Origin: Paeniroseomonas aquatica
Lineage (GTDB): Bacteria > Pseudomonadota > Alphaproteobacteria > Acetobacterales > Acetobacteraceae
NCBI RefSeq assembly: GCF_030409335.1
Contig: NZ_JAUFPN010000038.1
Span: 80,193-144,192 of the forward strand
Length of the DNA: 64,000 nt
Direction: 5' to 3'
Position 1 is the stretch's first letter. The number at the start of each line of letters is the position of its first letter. The notes under the pieces are model-generated. The model was not told the origin of the DNA. It saw only the letters and a list, made by a program, of their open reading frames with translations, and searched no databases. The translations under genes and the position numbers were made by a program. Below are positions 43,406 through 51,863 of the stretch, piece after piece.

Positions 43406-44454
43406 GTGCGGTTTCCTGCCTGACTGAATCGCTTGTGATCCGCAAAGCCGCGTGGAGATGATTCAGTTGCTCCTCGGCAAGAGGGGCGATGGGTATGTCC
43501 AAGGCGCTGTCGATCGATTTGCGGGAACGCGTGGTGGCAGCGGTAGCGGCGGGATCGTCGTGCCGGGCGGCAGCGGCTCGCTTCGGGGTGAGCGCGGCCA
43601 GCGCGGTCCGATGGGCGGCACTGACACGAAAGGTGGGTTCGGTCGCGCCAGGGCCGCTCGGTGGGGACCGGCGTTCGGCGCGGATCGAGGCCCATGCGGC
43701 GCTGATCCTGCGTCTTATCGGCCAGAGGTCCGACATGACGCTGAAGGAGATCCGGACCGAGTTGGCGAAGGCTGGTGTGTCTGCCGGCATCGGCACGTTG
43801 TGGCGCTTCTTTGACCGGCGCCGGATGACATGGAAAAAAAGTCCGCCCATGCCGAGGAGCAGGACCGCCCGGACATCCTGAGGCGTCGTTGGGCTTGGTT
43901 CGAGGCGCAGCCCGACCTTGACCCAGACCGCCTGGTGTTCATTGATGAGACCTGGGCCAGCACCAACATGGCCCGCACCCACGGCCGGGCACCCCGGGGT
44001 GAGCGGCTACGGGCCGCCATCCCACACGGCCATTGGTTGACCACGACCTTTGTCGCCGGCCTGCGCAACACCGGCATGGTCGCGCCCATGGTCCTGGATG
44101 GGCCCATCAACGGCTCCCTCTTCCAAGACTACGTGGAGCAGGTGCTGGTGCCCGAGCTCCGCCCTGGCGATATCGTCGTGATGGACAACCTCGGCAGCCA
44201 CAAAGGCGCAGGCGTCAGAGCCGCAATCGAGGCTGCAGGGGCAAGCCTGCTCTACCTTCCACCCTACAGCCCCGACTTCAACCCCATCGAGCAGGCCTTC
44301 GCCAAGCTGAAGGCCATGCTGCGCAAGGCGGCCGAGCGTACCCTCGATGACCTCTGGCGCAGCATCGGCCGCATCATCGACACCTTCACACCAACCGAAT
44401 GCGCCAACTACTTCGCCGCCGCCGGCTATGACGCAGACTGATCGGAAAACGCTC
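43406..44454 (+). mobile_element. IS630-family insertion sequence
   Basis: 1,049 bases flanked by TA at 43404-43405 and 44455-44456, the TA target duplication of IS630/Tc1. The ends form an imperfect inverted repeat: left GTGCGGTTTCCTGCCTGACTG and right (inverted) GAGCGTTTTCCGATCAGTCTG match at 14 of 21 positions. It lies within the JAB-E1 gene in opposite orientation. Confidence 0.88.
43489..44441 (+). CDS. IS630 transposase, two overlapping frames
   Basis: Frame 1 (43489-43881) has the paired helix-turn-helix DNA-binding domain (MSKALSIDLRERVVAAVAAGSSCRAAAARFGVSAASAVRW). Frame 2 (to 44441) has the catalytic DDE: VFIDETWAS, IVVMDNLGSH and PDFNPIEQAFAKLK. The frames cross in a run of seven A near 43835-43841, where minus-one slippage would join WKK to KSAHAEEQDRPD; this is the known expression mode for such IS630 elements. 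The element appears intact. An alternative start is the ATG at 43495. Confidence 0.9.
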
Positions 44455-44591
44455 TAGAAGCCGCTGCCGCAGTCCGTCTGCCGGCTTCGCGCAGAGCAGA
44501 ATTGCGGCCGCCTCGCAGCCGTCACCGGGATAGAGATGCTGACGCACTTTCGCGTGAGTGGCGCCTGCGAAGGCGAGGCTCGACGCCGGAA

Positions 44592-45704
44592 TCATTCACC
44601 GACTTCCTTGGCGAGCGCGGATTCGACCAGCGCGAGATGAGTCGAGACATTGTCGGCTGCTGGGTTCCACGGCGAGCCCAGGCCGCGATGGCGTGACCAG
44701 CCGTTGAAGGGGACACCGCCGATGGTCGCTGCGATGTGCGTGCACTCGATTGCCCGACCCGAGGCGAGCGCCAAAGGCGGATCGGTATAGAACATGTCGA
44801 TCTGCGCGCCGGGATAGGTCGGCGGGATTTCGAGCGCGAGTGTCGTCCGCTCGGCCGTATAGCCGGCCGGGACCGGATAGCGACGGATGAGGAGCCAGCG
44901 GCGGCCGGCGTCCTCGACCGTCTCCCAGCGCAAGCCCAGGCGATCAAGATAGTCGTCATCCGCGTCGAGCAACGCGAAGTCGCGGCGAGGCGCAGGAAGC
45001 GCCTCGCCGTTGTTAACCTCCTTAGGGGTCAGCCGGATCTTCTCGATGCCGGGCGTCCGCAGATCGATGTGATCGGTAATCTGGACTTCGCGTTTGGCCT
45101 GGCCTTTCACCCTGAGGAAGATGTGCCAGCTCTGCGTCGCGTCGAAACCGGCGCGCGTGAGCGCGTCGCTCACCAGGATTGTCGGGGTCGCCGAGTTGAT
45201 CTCGACGCCCTGGATGTTGAGCGTCCAGACAGGTTTGCGGCTGACGAAGGACTCGACGCCGCGGCCGTCGAGGTCGACCAGATCGATGCTGTTGACGAGG
45301 CTATCGGGCTCATTCGCCTTCTCCTCGTAGATCGCATGATCCTCCGGCACTCCGCCCAGCTTGCGCAGCACCGCGCCGGTAATGATCCGGCACGGCCAGG
45401 GATAGCGCTGACCGTCGAGCATGAGGAAATAGTCGCGATCCGATTCGACGATAACGAAACGGCCACTTGCGTGGCGCAGGTCAATCGTCTCGCCGGGCCG
45501 CACATCCTCAAGCTCGCCGCTAGGAAGCACCTGCAGCACCACAACGTTCTGCTTGGGCCTGAAACCAGCCGCCGCAGCAACCTGTGCGCCGGTCGGCGTC
45601 AGATCGTCGATGGCGACGGTCCGATATGTGAGCGTGCCATCCGCGACCTCGATCTGGTGGCGAGCCTTGCCGCGCTCGACGGCGGCCTCCGTAACATTGG
45701 TCAT
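44592..45704 (-). CDS. Triple ubiquitin-like-E2 fusion protein
   Basis: 370 residues from the ATG at 45702-45704 with GGAG upstream. Three beta-grasp Ubl repeats are visible at about 16-84 (HQIEVADGTLTYRTVAIDDL), 92-156 (YFLMLDGQRYPWPCRIITGAVL) and 159-227 (VWTLNIQGVEINSATPTILVSDAL). An E2/UBC-like domain follows at about 242-370 (LLIRRYPVPAGYTAERTTLALEIPPTYPGAQIDMFY; CTHIAATIGGVPFNGWSRH), with C321 a candidate active-site cysteine. It resembles the bacterial multi-ubiquitin and E2 families. It is the first gene of a minus operon with JAB-E1 and DUF6527. The fusion of poly-Ubl with E2 in one chain is notable. Confidence 0.85.
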   Translation of the reverse strand: MTNVTEAAVERGKARHQIEVADGTLTYRTVAIDDLTPTGAQVAAAAGFRPKQNVVVLQVLPSGELEDVRPGETIDLRHASGRFVIVESDRDYFLMLDGQRYPWPCRIITGAVLRKLGGVPEDHAIYEEKANEPDSLVNSIDLVDLDGRGVESFVSRKPVWTLNIQGVEINSATPTILVSDALTRAGFDATQSWHIFLRVKGQAKREVQITDHIDLRTPGIEKIRLTPKEVNNGEALPAPRRDFALLDADDDYLDRLGLRWETVEDAGRRWLLIRRYPVPAGYTAERTTLALEIPPTYPGAQIDMFYTDPPLALASGRAIECTHIAATIGGVPFNGWSRHRGLGSPWNPAADNVSTHLALVESALAKEVGE

Positions 45705-45759
45705 TGGGTACTCCAACGTTGCCGGCCTCAACGCCGGTATCGCTAAAATTAGTGCGCTT

Positions 45760-45804
45760 GCTAAGTTTGTCAAGCATCTACCTAGCGTGCTTGACAAACT
45801 TAGC
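45760..45804. promoter_or_regulatory. 17-base inverted repeat with divergent promoters
   Basis: Perfect arms GCTAAGTTTGTCAAGCA (45760-45776) and TGCTTGACAAACTTAGC (45788-45804), 11-base spacer. Each arm contains TTGACA: the plus arm is followed by 17 bases and TAGACA (promoter of the Xre gene at 45865), and the minus arm faces the multi-Ubl gene with AATTTT 17 bases on. A repressor bound here would control both. Confidence 0.75.
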
Positions 45805-45864
45805 GTCTCGCGCTAGACATCAATCGCTCGGCGTCTACGCCCGAGCTTCAGCAGAGGAGCCCGC

Positions 45865-46245
45865 ATGACCAATGGCGACATTGATCAGACCAGCAGGCCG
45901 ACCAACCTCGGCCAAATCATCAAAAAAGCGCGCACCGACATGAAGCTGTCACAGCGAGAGGTCGAAGAGGCGACAGGAAAGGAGGTTTCGAACGCCTATC
46001 TCAGCCAACTCGAAAGCGGCAAGATCACTAAACCCTCCCCGCACATTCTCTATGCTCTCTCGACGGCGCTCGCCGTCCCCTATGAGACGCTCATGGAGCG
46101 CGCAGGGTATATTGTGCCGTCGACAGAAAGGCCGGAGAGCGCCAAGCACGGCCGCGCGGCAACCTTCGCGGTCGACAACCTGACTGCCGAGGAAGAGAAC
46201 GCCCTTCTGGACTACCTCGCCTATCTGCGCTCGAAAAAGGGGTAG
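45865..46245 (+). CDS. Xre-family repressor of the ubiquitin-like operon
   Basis: 126 residues with an AGAGGAG ribosome site. The helix-turn-helix is LGQIIKKARTDMKLSQREVEEATGKEVSNAYLSQLESGKITKPSPHILYALSTALAVPYETLM (about 15-77). The C-terminal part (TAEEENALLDYLAYLRSKKG) is short. It is divergent from the multi-Ubl gene across the large inverted repeat and is followed 3 bases later by an ImmA/IrrE-type protease gene. The pairing recalls ImmR/ImmA, in which the protease removes the repressor. Confidence 0.9.
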   Translation: MTNGDIDQTSRPTNLGQIIKKARTDMKLSQREVEEATGKEVSNAYLSQLESGKITKPSPHILYALSTALAVPYETLMERAGYIVPSTERPESAKHGRAATFAVDNLTAEEENALLDYLAYLRSKKG

Positions 46246-46248
46246 TCA

Positions 46249-47175
46249 GTGCAACGACCGGACGATTGTAGCCTTACCCCACAACAGTTCGCCCGGGTCC
46301 GTGCTGAGGCCGAGCGCGCGCTGCGCGAAGCAGGCGCGCTCGGCGTGTTCCCCACGCCCGTTCATCACATCATGTCGGTGGCCAAGGTCGAGGAAGTCAA
46401 AGAGGACGTCCTTAACCCTGGCTTCATCGCGCGCCTTAGGTCGACCGTGGACCAGGCAGGCGGTGCCCTGAAGCGGGCGGTCAACAAGGTCATGGGCCTG
46501 TTTCACGCCACCGCCGGACTTATTTTTCTCGACCAGACGCTGGTGGCGGTGAAAAAGCGGTTCGTGCGCCTGCATGAGTCCGCGCATGGGTTCTTGCCGT
46601 GGCAACGGCCGATGTACGCCTTGGTCGAAGACTGCGATAAAGCGCTCGATGTTCAAGCCGCTGAACTTTTCGACCGCGAAGCCAATGTCTTTGCGGCTGA
46701 AGTACTTTTTCAGCTCGACAGTTTCCGTGACATGGCTGAAGGCCACGCGTTCAGCATCTGGACGCCCGTCAAACTCGCTAAATCCTTCGACGCCTCAATT
46801 TACTCCTGCGTCCGCCAATACGTGTCTAAGAATCACCGTGCCTGCGCGGTTGTGGTCTTGAACCAGCCAGAACTGATTGCGGGGGATGGTTTCCGTGCGA
46901 CGCTGCGACGCGCGATCCAGTCGGAGAGTTTCACGGCAACGTTCGGCCAATATGGCTGGCGAGCGGTCTACACACCCAATGACGATATTGGAGCGCTTGT
47001 GCCGCTCAATGGCTACAAGTCGTCCGGTAAGCGGGCAATTGTCCTCACTGATCGCAATGGCGACCGGCACGAGTGCATTGCCGAGTCGTTCACGCAGACC
47101 CATCAAGTTTTCATTTTAATCCACGCTGTCCGAACTCTCGCAGTGCCGCGCCCAGTATTGAGGGTCAGCAGTTGA
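46249..47175 (+). CDS. ImmA/IrrE-type zinc metallopeptidase
   Basis: 308 residues from the GTG at 46249, 3 bases after the Xre stop. The zinc motif is HESAHGFLPWQ (HExxH, near residue 109), with DREANVFAAEVLF supplying the third ligand Glu region. The N-terminal helical part is typical of the family. The C-terminal ~120 residues lack a recognised domain and may sense a signal. It is likely to cleave the adjacent Xre repressor and so switch on the ubiquitin-like operon; that is inference from ImmA/ImmR and IrrE/DdrO. Confidence 0.88.
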   Translation: MQRPDDCSLTPQQFARVRAEAERALREAGALGVFPTPVHHIMSVAKVEEVKEDVLNPGFIARLRSTVDQAGGALKRAVNKVMGLFHATAGLIFLDQTLVAVKKRFVRLHESAHGFLPWQRPMYALVEDCDKALDVQAAELFDREANVFAAEVLFQLDSFRDMAEGHAFSIWTPVKLAKSFDASIYSCVRQYVSKNHRACAVVVLNQPELIAGDGFRATLRRAIQSESFTATFGQYGWRAVYTPNDDIGALVPLNGYKSSGKRAIVLTDRNGDRHECIAESFTQTHQVFILIHAVRTLAVPRPVLRVSS

Positions 47176-47351
47176 GGGAAGACGCGACCAATCCAACTTG
47201 GAAGCTTTGGACGCCTGCGCCGATCTGTGGGGCAAATATCGTATTGATGCTGGCGACCGCTTTCGAGAGTTGACCCGGTCATCCGCTACGACCGTCATGG
47301 GCGCGAAGCGGACGAAGTCATGACGGCGAGGAGATGACCATTTGGCTAAGG

Positions 47352-48380
47352 TTAGCCGGTGCCGGCAGGCAGCAGGGCTGTATCCGCTGGTGCCATCTGC
47401 ACGCGCACCCACGCAGCCAACTCGGCAGGTCCGATCTGGAGCAGATCGTCGTTGAAGTCGTCCGAACGCGGGCTCAAGGCGACAGGCTCGATGCCCGCAC
47501 GCCCCGCGCACTCGGTCAGCGTTGCGGCAGCGCGGGCGCCCGCATGGTCGCTGTCTCTGGCAACGTAGAGTCGACGCACACAATGCGGCAGGACAAGCGC
47601 CGTGAGATGGCTTGCCGAAAGCGTGGCGATCATCGGCAGCGCAGGCATGACGCAGCGTAGCGCGAGGATTGTCTCGATGCCCTCGCCTACCGCGACGACG
47701 TCCTGTGCGGCCCCGAAACGTACCCCATTGCCAAGCAACCGCCCCATCGCCCGCCGCGGCGTCGCGACCGGCGCCTTCCCGCTGCCATCGCGCGCGAGCC
47801 AGGTGCGGTGCACGCCGGTAATCGTGCCGTCGAGGTCCGTCACCGCGGCGAGCATCGCGGGCCAGGTCTCGACCGGCGCGTTCTCGTCCGCGCGGTAGTA
47901 GCAGCGCGGGTGGAAGCGCAGCGCGGGCAGGTCGTCCAGATACGTGATGCCGCGTGCGCGCAGATAGGTCTCGGCGAGCGTCCCCTTGATCGGCTGCCCG
48001 GCGTGGAACAGCCGATGCGCCGCATCTGGCGAGCCTGCCGCGACCGGCGCGCGCGGCAATGGCCGCTGCGGCGCCGGCAGGCTCAGGAACCGCCGCGCCT
48101 CGTCCATCACGTCGCGCAGACTGTCGAGGCCACGTGCCCGCGCAATCAGGTCCAGCAGGTCGCCATGCTCGCCCGTCGCGGCGTCGGTCCACTTCCCGGC
48201 GGCGCCGCGCCCCGCCTCGGGCCCGTGCAGCCGCACGAACAGGCTGCGCCCCGGCGTGTTCGCAACGTCGCCCACGGTCCACCAGCGCCCCTCGCGCCGG
48301 CCGTTGGAGAGGTAGTGGCGGCAGACCGCCTCGGCGTCGCGGGCCAGGCGGCGCGCGATCGCTGCGGCATCCTCGCGCAT
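47352..48380 (-). CDS. Toprim-domain protein (DUF7146, primase-like)
   Basis: 342 residues from the ATG at 48378-48380 with GGAGGGA upstream; an ATG at 48392 is also possible. The N-terminal part has a short Trp/Gly-rich segment (GRREGRWWTVGDVANTPGRSLFVRL). The middle is the DUF7146 type (GTLAETYLRARGITYLDDLPALRFHPRCYY). The C-terminal Toprim domain has VVAVGEGIETILALR and VRRLYVARDSDHAGARAA, with the acidic DxD. It is a backbone gene of this element family, probably used in replication of the excised form. Confidence 0.9.
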   Translation of the reverse strand: MREDAAAIARRLARDAEAVCRHYLSNGRREGRWWTVGDVANTPGRSLFVRLHGPEAGRGAAGKWTDAATGEHGDLLDLIARARGLDSLRDVMDEARRFLSLPAPQRPLPRAPVAAGSPDAAHRLFHAGQPIKGTLAETYLRARGITYLDDLPALRFHPRCYYRADENAPVETWPAMLAAVTDLDGTITGVHRTWLARDGSGKAPVATPRRAMGRLLGNGVRFGAAQDVVAVGEGIETILALRCVMPALPMIATLSASHLTALVLPHCVRRLYVARDSDHAGARAAATLTECAGRAGIEPVALSPRSDDFNDDLLQIGPAELAAWVRVQMAPADTALLPAGTG

Positions 48381-48442
48381 CGGTCCCTCCATGAAGATGC
48401 GGGCCCGCCTTGCGACGGGCCCGCGAGGTGCAGGGAGGCCGG

Positions 48443-50665
48443 TTACTCGGCGGCGATGGCGGCGATGGGGATCGCCGCCGTCTCAGTGTCCTCGGCCGGC
48501 GGCTCCGGCGCGATGGCCGGTTCGCCGCCCTCCGCCGCCGATTCCGCTTCGCCCTCCGGCGCCGCCTCCGTCTCCGGCTCCACGGAGGCGAAGACCTGGC
48601 CCGGCGTGCGCAGCGGCTCGGGCACCCAGCAGGTGCCGGCGAGCAGCTCCTCGGCGGCCGTCGCCATCTCCGCCTTCTTCAGGCCGGCGATGCGCTCCGC
48701 CGCCCGCGCGCCACGCGCCTCCCGCACGGCGGCGAGGATGCGGCCCTTGGTGACGCGGCCGAGATAGGCCTCCGCCGTCGGCCGCCAGCCGACCGCGGCC
48801 ATGTCGAGGCTGACGGCCTCCGCGATCCGGTCGGCATGCGCGATCGCCTTGGGCCGGCGGTTGTAGGCCTCGTGCACCGCGTTGATCGTCAGCCCGATGC
48901 AGTGCGCGAACAGCGCCTCGCGGCTGTCGGCATCGAAGCCGGCGAGGACCAGCCAGAGCTCCCCTGGCTCCGTCGGCATCTGCGCCTGCCAGCGCGCGTG
49001 GCGGGCCTCGATGGCGCGCGCCGAGGCGGTGTCGGCGAGGCCAGGCGCCTGGGCCGAGAACAGCGCGCTCTTCGGCTCGATCTCCAGGCAGGAGTCGAGA
49101 CCGTAGCGGTAGAACAACCGCAGGCAGAGCGCGTGCAGCGCGGCGAGGAAGGCCGTCTGCGGATCGGCGGCCAGCGCGTCGCGCAGCGCGAGGGTGCGGT
49201 GCGCGGTGAGCTCGGTCAGCAGCCGGTCGGGCAGCGGGCGGATGCCCTCGTCCTCCTCCGGCGGCTCGGCGGGCGGGGCGGCCGGGCCGGTGTCGGGCTC
49301 GGCCGTGGTCTCGCCCTCCGTCTCCGCATCGGCCGAGGGCTGGTCGGTCCCGACCTGCTCCTGCTCCGGCTCGGCCGCGACCGGCGGTTCGTCCTCCGGC
49401 CGGACATAGCCGCGCTCGATGCGCAGCGCGCCCGAGCCGTCAACGCTGACGAAGACGCCAGCGCGCGCCATCTCCGCGGAATCGTAGGCGACGGGCCGGT
49501 CGTCAAATGCCGCCAGCGCCTCCTCGATCTCGGCGAGGCGCCGGTCGGTCTCCTCCGGCACCTCATCCGCCTCGGCGCAGTCCTGCTCCAGCCGGTCGAA
49601 CTCGGCCTGGAGCGCCTCGCGCCGCGCCGTCTCGTCCTCGCTCAGCGGCTGCGCCTCGCCGCACAGGCGGCGCAGGCCGTAGGTGTGGCCGTAGGGGAAG
49701 TCGGGTGCGGCCTCGACCCAGCGCCAGCCCTCGGCGCGGATCGCCTCGGCCTCGCGCTCCAGCCGCTCGCGCGCGAGCCGGTCGAGCAGCCCCGCATCCT
49801 GCCACCAGCCGCCGTCGTCGGGTTGGAACAGGTCGCGCAGGATCAGCCCACCCGCCGCCTCGTAGGCTTCGGCGCCGACGAAGCGCGCGCGCTTGTCGGA
49901 GGCGCGGACGGCGCCCTCGGTCAGCAGGCGGCGGATCTGGTAGGGCTCCTTGGTGTAGGAGCGCTGCAGCGCCTCCCACACCTGCTCCTGGCGCTCGTGG
50001 TCGGGGCTGACCGTGAAGGCCATCAGCTGCTCGAGCGTCATGCCGTCCTCGGCATAGACGTCGAGGAGGCGTGGCGAGACGGCGGCGAGGCGCAGCCGCT
50101 GCCGGACGACGCCGACCGAGACGAAGAAGGCCGCGGCGATCTCCTCCTCCGAGCGGCCGCGCTCGCGCAGCGCCTGGAAGGCGCGGAACTGGTCGAGCGG
50201 ATGCAGCGGGGCGCGCTGCACGTTTTCGGCCAGGCTGTCTTCCTCGGCGATGCCCTCGGTGCGGATGATGCAGGGGATGGGCGCGGTGCGGGCGAGGCGC
50301 TTCTGCTTCACCAGCAGTTCGAGCGCGCGGAAGCGCCGGCCGCCCGAGGGCACCTCGAAGGTGCCGGTTTCATTGCCGTCGTCGTCCAGCACGGGGCGGA
50401 CGGTGAGGCTCTGGAGCAGGGTGCGCCGGGCAATGTCCTCGGCCAGTTCCTCGACGGCGATGCCGGCCTTGATGCGGCGGACATTCGCCTGGCTGAGCAC
50501 GAGCCGGTTGAGATATGCACCGCGGGCGAAGTACAGGGTGAAGCCGCCGCGACCGATGGCGAGGTGTCCACCCTCCGTGGTCATTGCTTCGCGGATGTAG
50601 TGGCCGTAGCGATCTTCCGCCTCTGCCGCGATGAGCGGAGCCGCGGCCTTGCGCCGGCCGTTCAC
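48443..50665 (-). CDS. ParB/Srx-like nuclease-domain protein
   Basis: 740 residues from the GTG at 50663-50665 overlapping the ArdC-like stop (GTGA). The ParB-like N-terminal domain has VLSQANVRRIKAGIAVEELAEDIARRTLLQSLTVRPVLDD, then GGRRFRALELL and IAEEDSLAENVQRAPLHPLDQFRAFQAL. A helix-turn-helix-like section (EEEIAAAFFVSVGVVRQRLRLAAVSP) follows. The middle is a very acidic, Glu/Pro-rich linker (about 425-490), then a C-terminal helical domain. A conserved backbone gene of these elements; thought to act in partition or stability. A shorter start at the ATG at 50583 is possible. Confidence 0.9.
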   Translation of the reverse strand: MNGRRKAAAPLIAAEAEDRYGHYIREAMTTEGGHLAIGRGGFTLYFARGAYLNRLVLSQANVRRIKAGIAVEELAEDIARRTLLQSLTVRPVLDDDGNETGTFEVPSGGRRFRALELLVKQKRLARTAPIPCIIRTEGIAEEDSLAENVQRAPLHPLDQFRAFQALRERGRSEEEIAAAFFVSVGVVRQRLRLAAVSPRLLDVYAEDGMTLEQLMAFTVSPDHERQEQVWEALQRSYTKEPYQIRRLLTEGAVRASDKRARFVGAEAYEAAGGLILRDLFQPDDGGWWQDAGLLDRLARERLEREAEAIRAEGWRWVEAAPDFPYGHTYGLRRLCGEAQPLSEDETARREALQAEFDRLEQDCAEADEVPEETDRRLAEIEEALAAFDDRPVAYDSAEMARAGVFVSVDGSGALRIERGYVRPEDEPPVAAEPEQEQVGTDQPSADAETEGETTAEPDTGPAAPPAEPPEEDEGIRPLPDRLLTELTAHRTLALRDALAADPQTAFLAALHALCLRLFYRYGLDSCLEIEPKSALFSAQAPGLADTASARAIEARHARWQAQMPTEPGELWLVLAGFDADSREALFAHCIGLTINAVHEAYNRRPKAIAHADRIAEAVSLDMAAVGWRPTAEAYLGRVTKGRILAAVREARGARAAERIAGLKKAEMATAAEELLAGTCWVPEPLRTPGQVFASVEPETEAAPEGEAESAAEGGEPAIAPEPPAEDTETAAIPIAAIAAE

Positions 50666-51630
50666 GACACCGCCTCTGCCGCGTCTGCGTCCTCGTTGAC
50701 CGCTTCGGTCTCGGGCGCGAAGGCGAGCAGGAAGTCCGCCGCCTTCGACGCGGCGCTCGCCGCGCGGACGATCGCGCGATTGTCCTCGTGCAAGACCTCC
50801 AGCCAGGAGCCGATGTAGTCGGCGTGGCGCACCGTCGGCACGATGCCGAGCGCGGCGCAGGTGAAGGCCGCCGTCATCTCGGCGACCAGCTCCTCCTGCG
50901 CGTACTTCTTCGAGCCGAAGCTGTTGGCGATCTCGCGGCCGAGGCGCGACGCGTGCCCCGTCCAGTGGCCGAGCTCGTGCAGTGCGGTCCGGTGCCAGTC
51001 GATCGGCTGGAAATAGGCCTGCGGCGGCGGCACGCAGATGAAGTCGCCAAGCACGTCGTAGTAAGCGCGCTCCCCGCCGACGCGGAGGTCGACGCCTGAT
51101 GTAGCGATCAGTGCCTGAACCCGCGGCTCGATGAGCAAGGTATCCGCAGGCGGCGCCGCCGCCACCAGTTCGGGCGGCAGTCCGTCGCACTGCTCGACGT
51201 TGAAGACGGTGAAGCGCTTGAGGAAGTGGATCGCGCGGGCGTCCTTGCCCGTCTCCTGCACGCGCTGGCGCTCCTCGCCGGGGATAAAGCGGTCGGCGTA
51301 GACGACGGTCGTGCCGCGCTCGCCCTTGCGCACGCTGCCGCCCAACGCGAGCGCCTGGCGAAAGGTGAGCCAGCTCTGGCCGGCGTAGCCGCGCTCGACG
51401 ACGGCGCCCCAGAGGATCAGCACGTTGATCCCGGAGTAGCGCCGGCTGGTCGCCGCGTTCTTCGGCAGGGCGATTGGTGCGGCGACACCCGAGGTTCCCC
51501 AGGGCTGCATCCAGGGCAGGCGGCCGGCTTCGAGTTCGGCGATGATCCTGCCGGTGATCTCGTCGTAGAGGTTTGCGCGGTCACCCGAGGCTCGGCCGCT
51601 CGGGGCCGGCCGTGTCGCGGAGCGGGTCAT
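50662..51630 (-). CDS. ardC: ArdC-like anti-restriction protein
   Basis: 322 residues. The N-terminal ssDNA-binding domain (DUF1738) is DRANLYDEITGRIIAELEAGRLPWMQPWG, then SGINVLILWGAVVERGYAGQSWLTFRQALALGGSVRKGERGTTVVYADR. The zincin-like C-terminal domain carries HELGHWTGHASRLGRE (HExxH) near residue 225. ArdC proteins protect incoming single-stranded DNA from host restriction. It is the first gene of the ArdC-ParB pair and divergent from the AlpA-like gene. Confidence 0.92.
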   Translation of the reverse strand: MTRSATRPAPSGRASGDRANLYDEITGRIIAELEAGRLPWMQPWGTSGVAAPIALPKNAATSRRYSGINVLILWGAVVERGYAGQSWLTFRQALALGGSVRKGERGTTVVYADRFIPGEERQRVQETGKDARAIHFLKRFTVFNVEQCDGLPPELVAAAPPADTLLIEPRVQALIATSGVDLRVGGERAYYDVLGDFICVPPPQAYFQPIDWHRTALHELGHWTGHASRLGREIANSFGSKKYAQEELVAEMTAAFTCAALGIVPTVRHADYIGSWLEVLHEDNRAIVRAASAASKAADFLLAFAPETEAVNEDADAAEAVS

Positions 51631-51863
51631 GGCGGTTCTCCATGACGGGCCGGCCTCGAGCCTCTCTCTCGGCCCCGAAACCCGTCACGGCGATAGCCGC
51701 CAAACTCTCACACTCTTCGGCGCGGTCAGACGTTTGCGTTGCCAGCGGATCACCATCCGATTTGCACGCAGCGACGCGACGCGGCACTACGGCATTCAAT
51801 CTCGGCTTTTCTCTGCTCGATAGATGCCGCTGCATGGCGATAGCGATCGTCACGGAGCGGCAC

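Larger units (their letters stand above)
42138..44595 (-). pseudogene. JAB deubiquitinase-E1 (ThiF) fusion, interrupted by IS630
   Basis: Encoded in two parts, 44595-44455 and 43403-42138, separated by an IS630 copy. Removing the IS and one TA gives a 468-residue frame with RQRLL joining VRDAILVPH. The JAB domain (1-145) has the full JAMM set: E28, H92xH94, S102 and D105 (HSHPGGLFAFSDVDD). The E1 domain (about 160-468) has VVVGVSGTGSIVAEQAARLG, VMVDFDRVEARNLNRILN and DILFCCVDTLEARHIADL. It would adenylate and charge the Ubl and remove or trim it. Start overlaps the multi-Ubl stop (ATGA). Currently broken. Confidence 0.88.

Noticed and set aside
43484..43500. First placement of the IS630 left end at the TA at 43494
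   Set aside because: It left no terminal inverted repeat and gave extra residues in the JAB domain; the TA at 43404 gives matching ends and the expected RQRLL-VRD join.
48410..50818. An 802-codon plus-strand frame opposite the ParB-like gene
   Set aside because: Low-complexity, Leu/Arg/Gly-rich, with no start signal; the minus strand has recognisable ParB domains.
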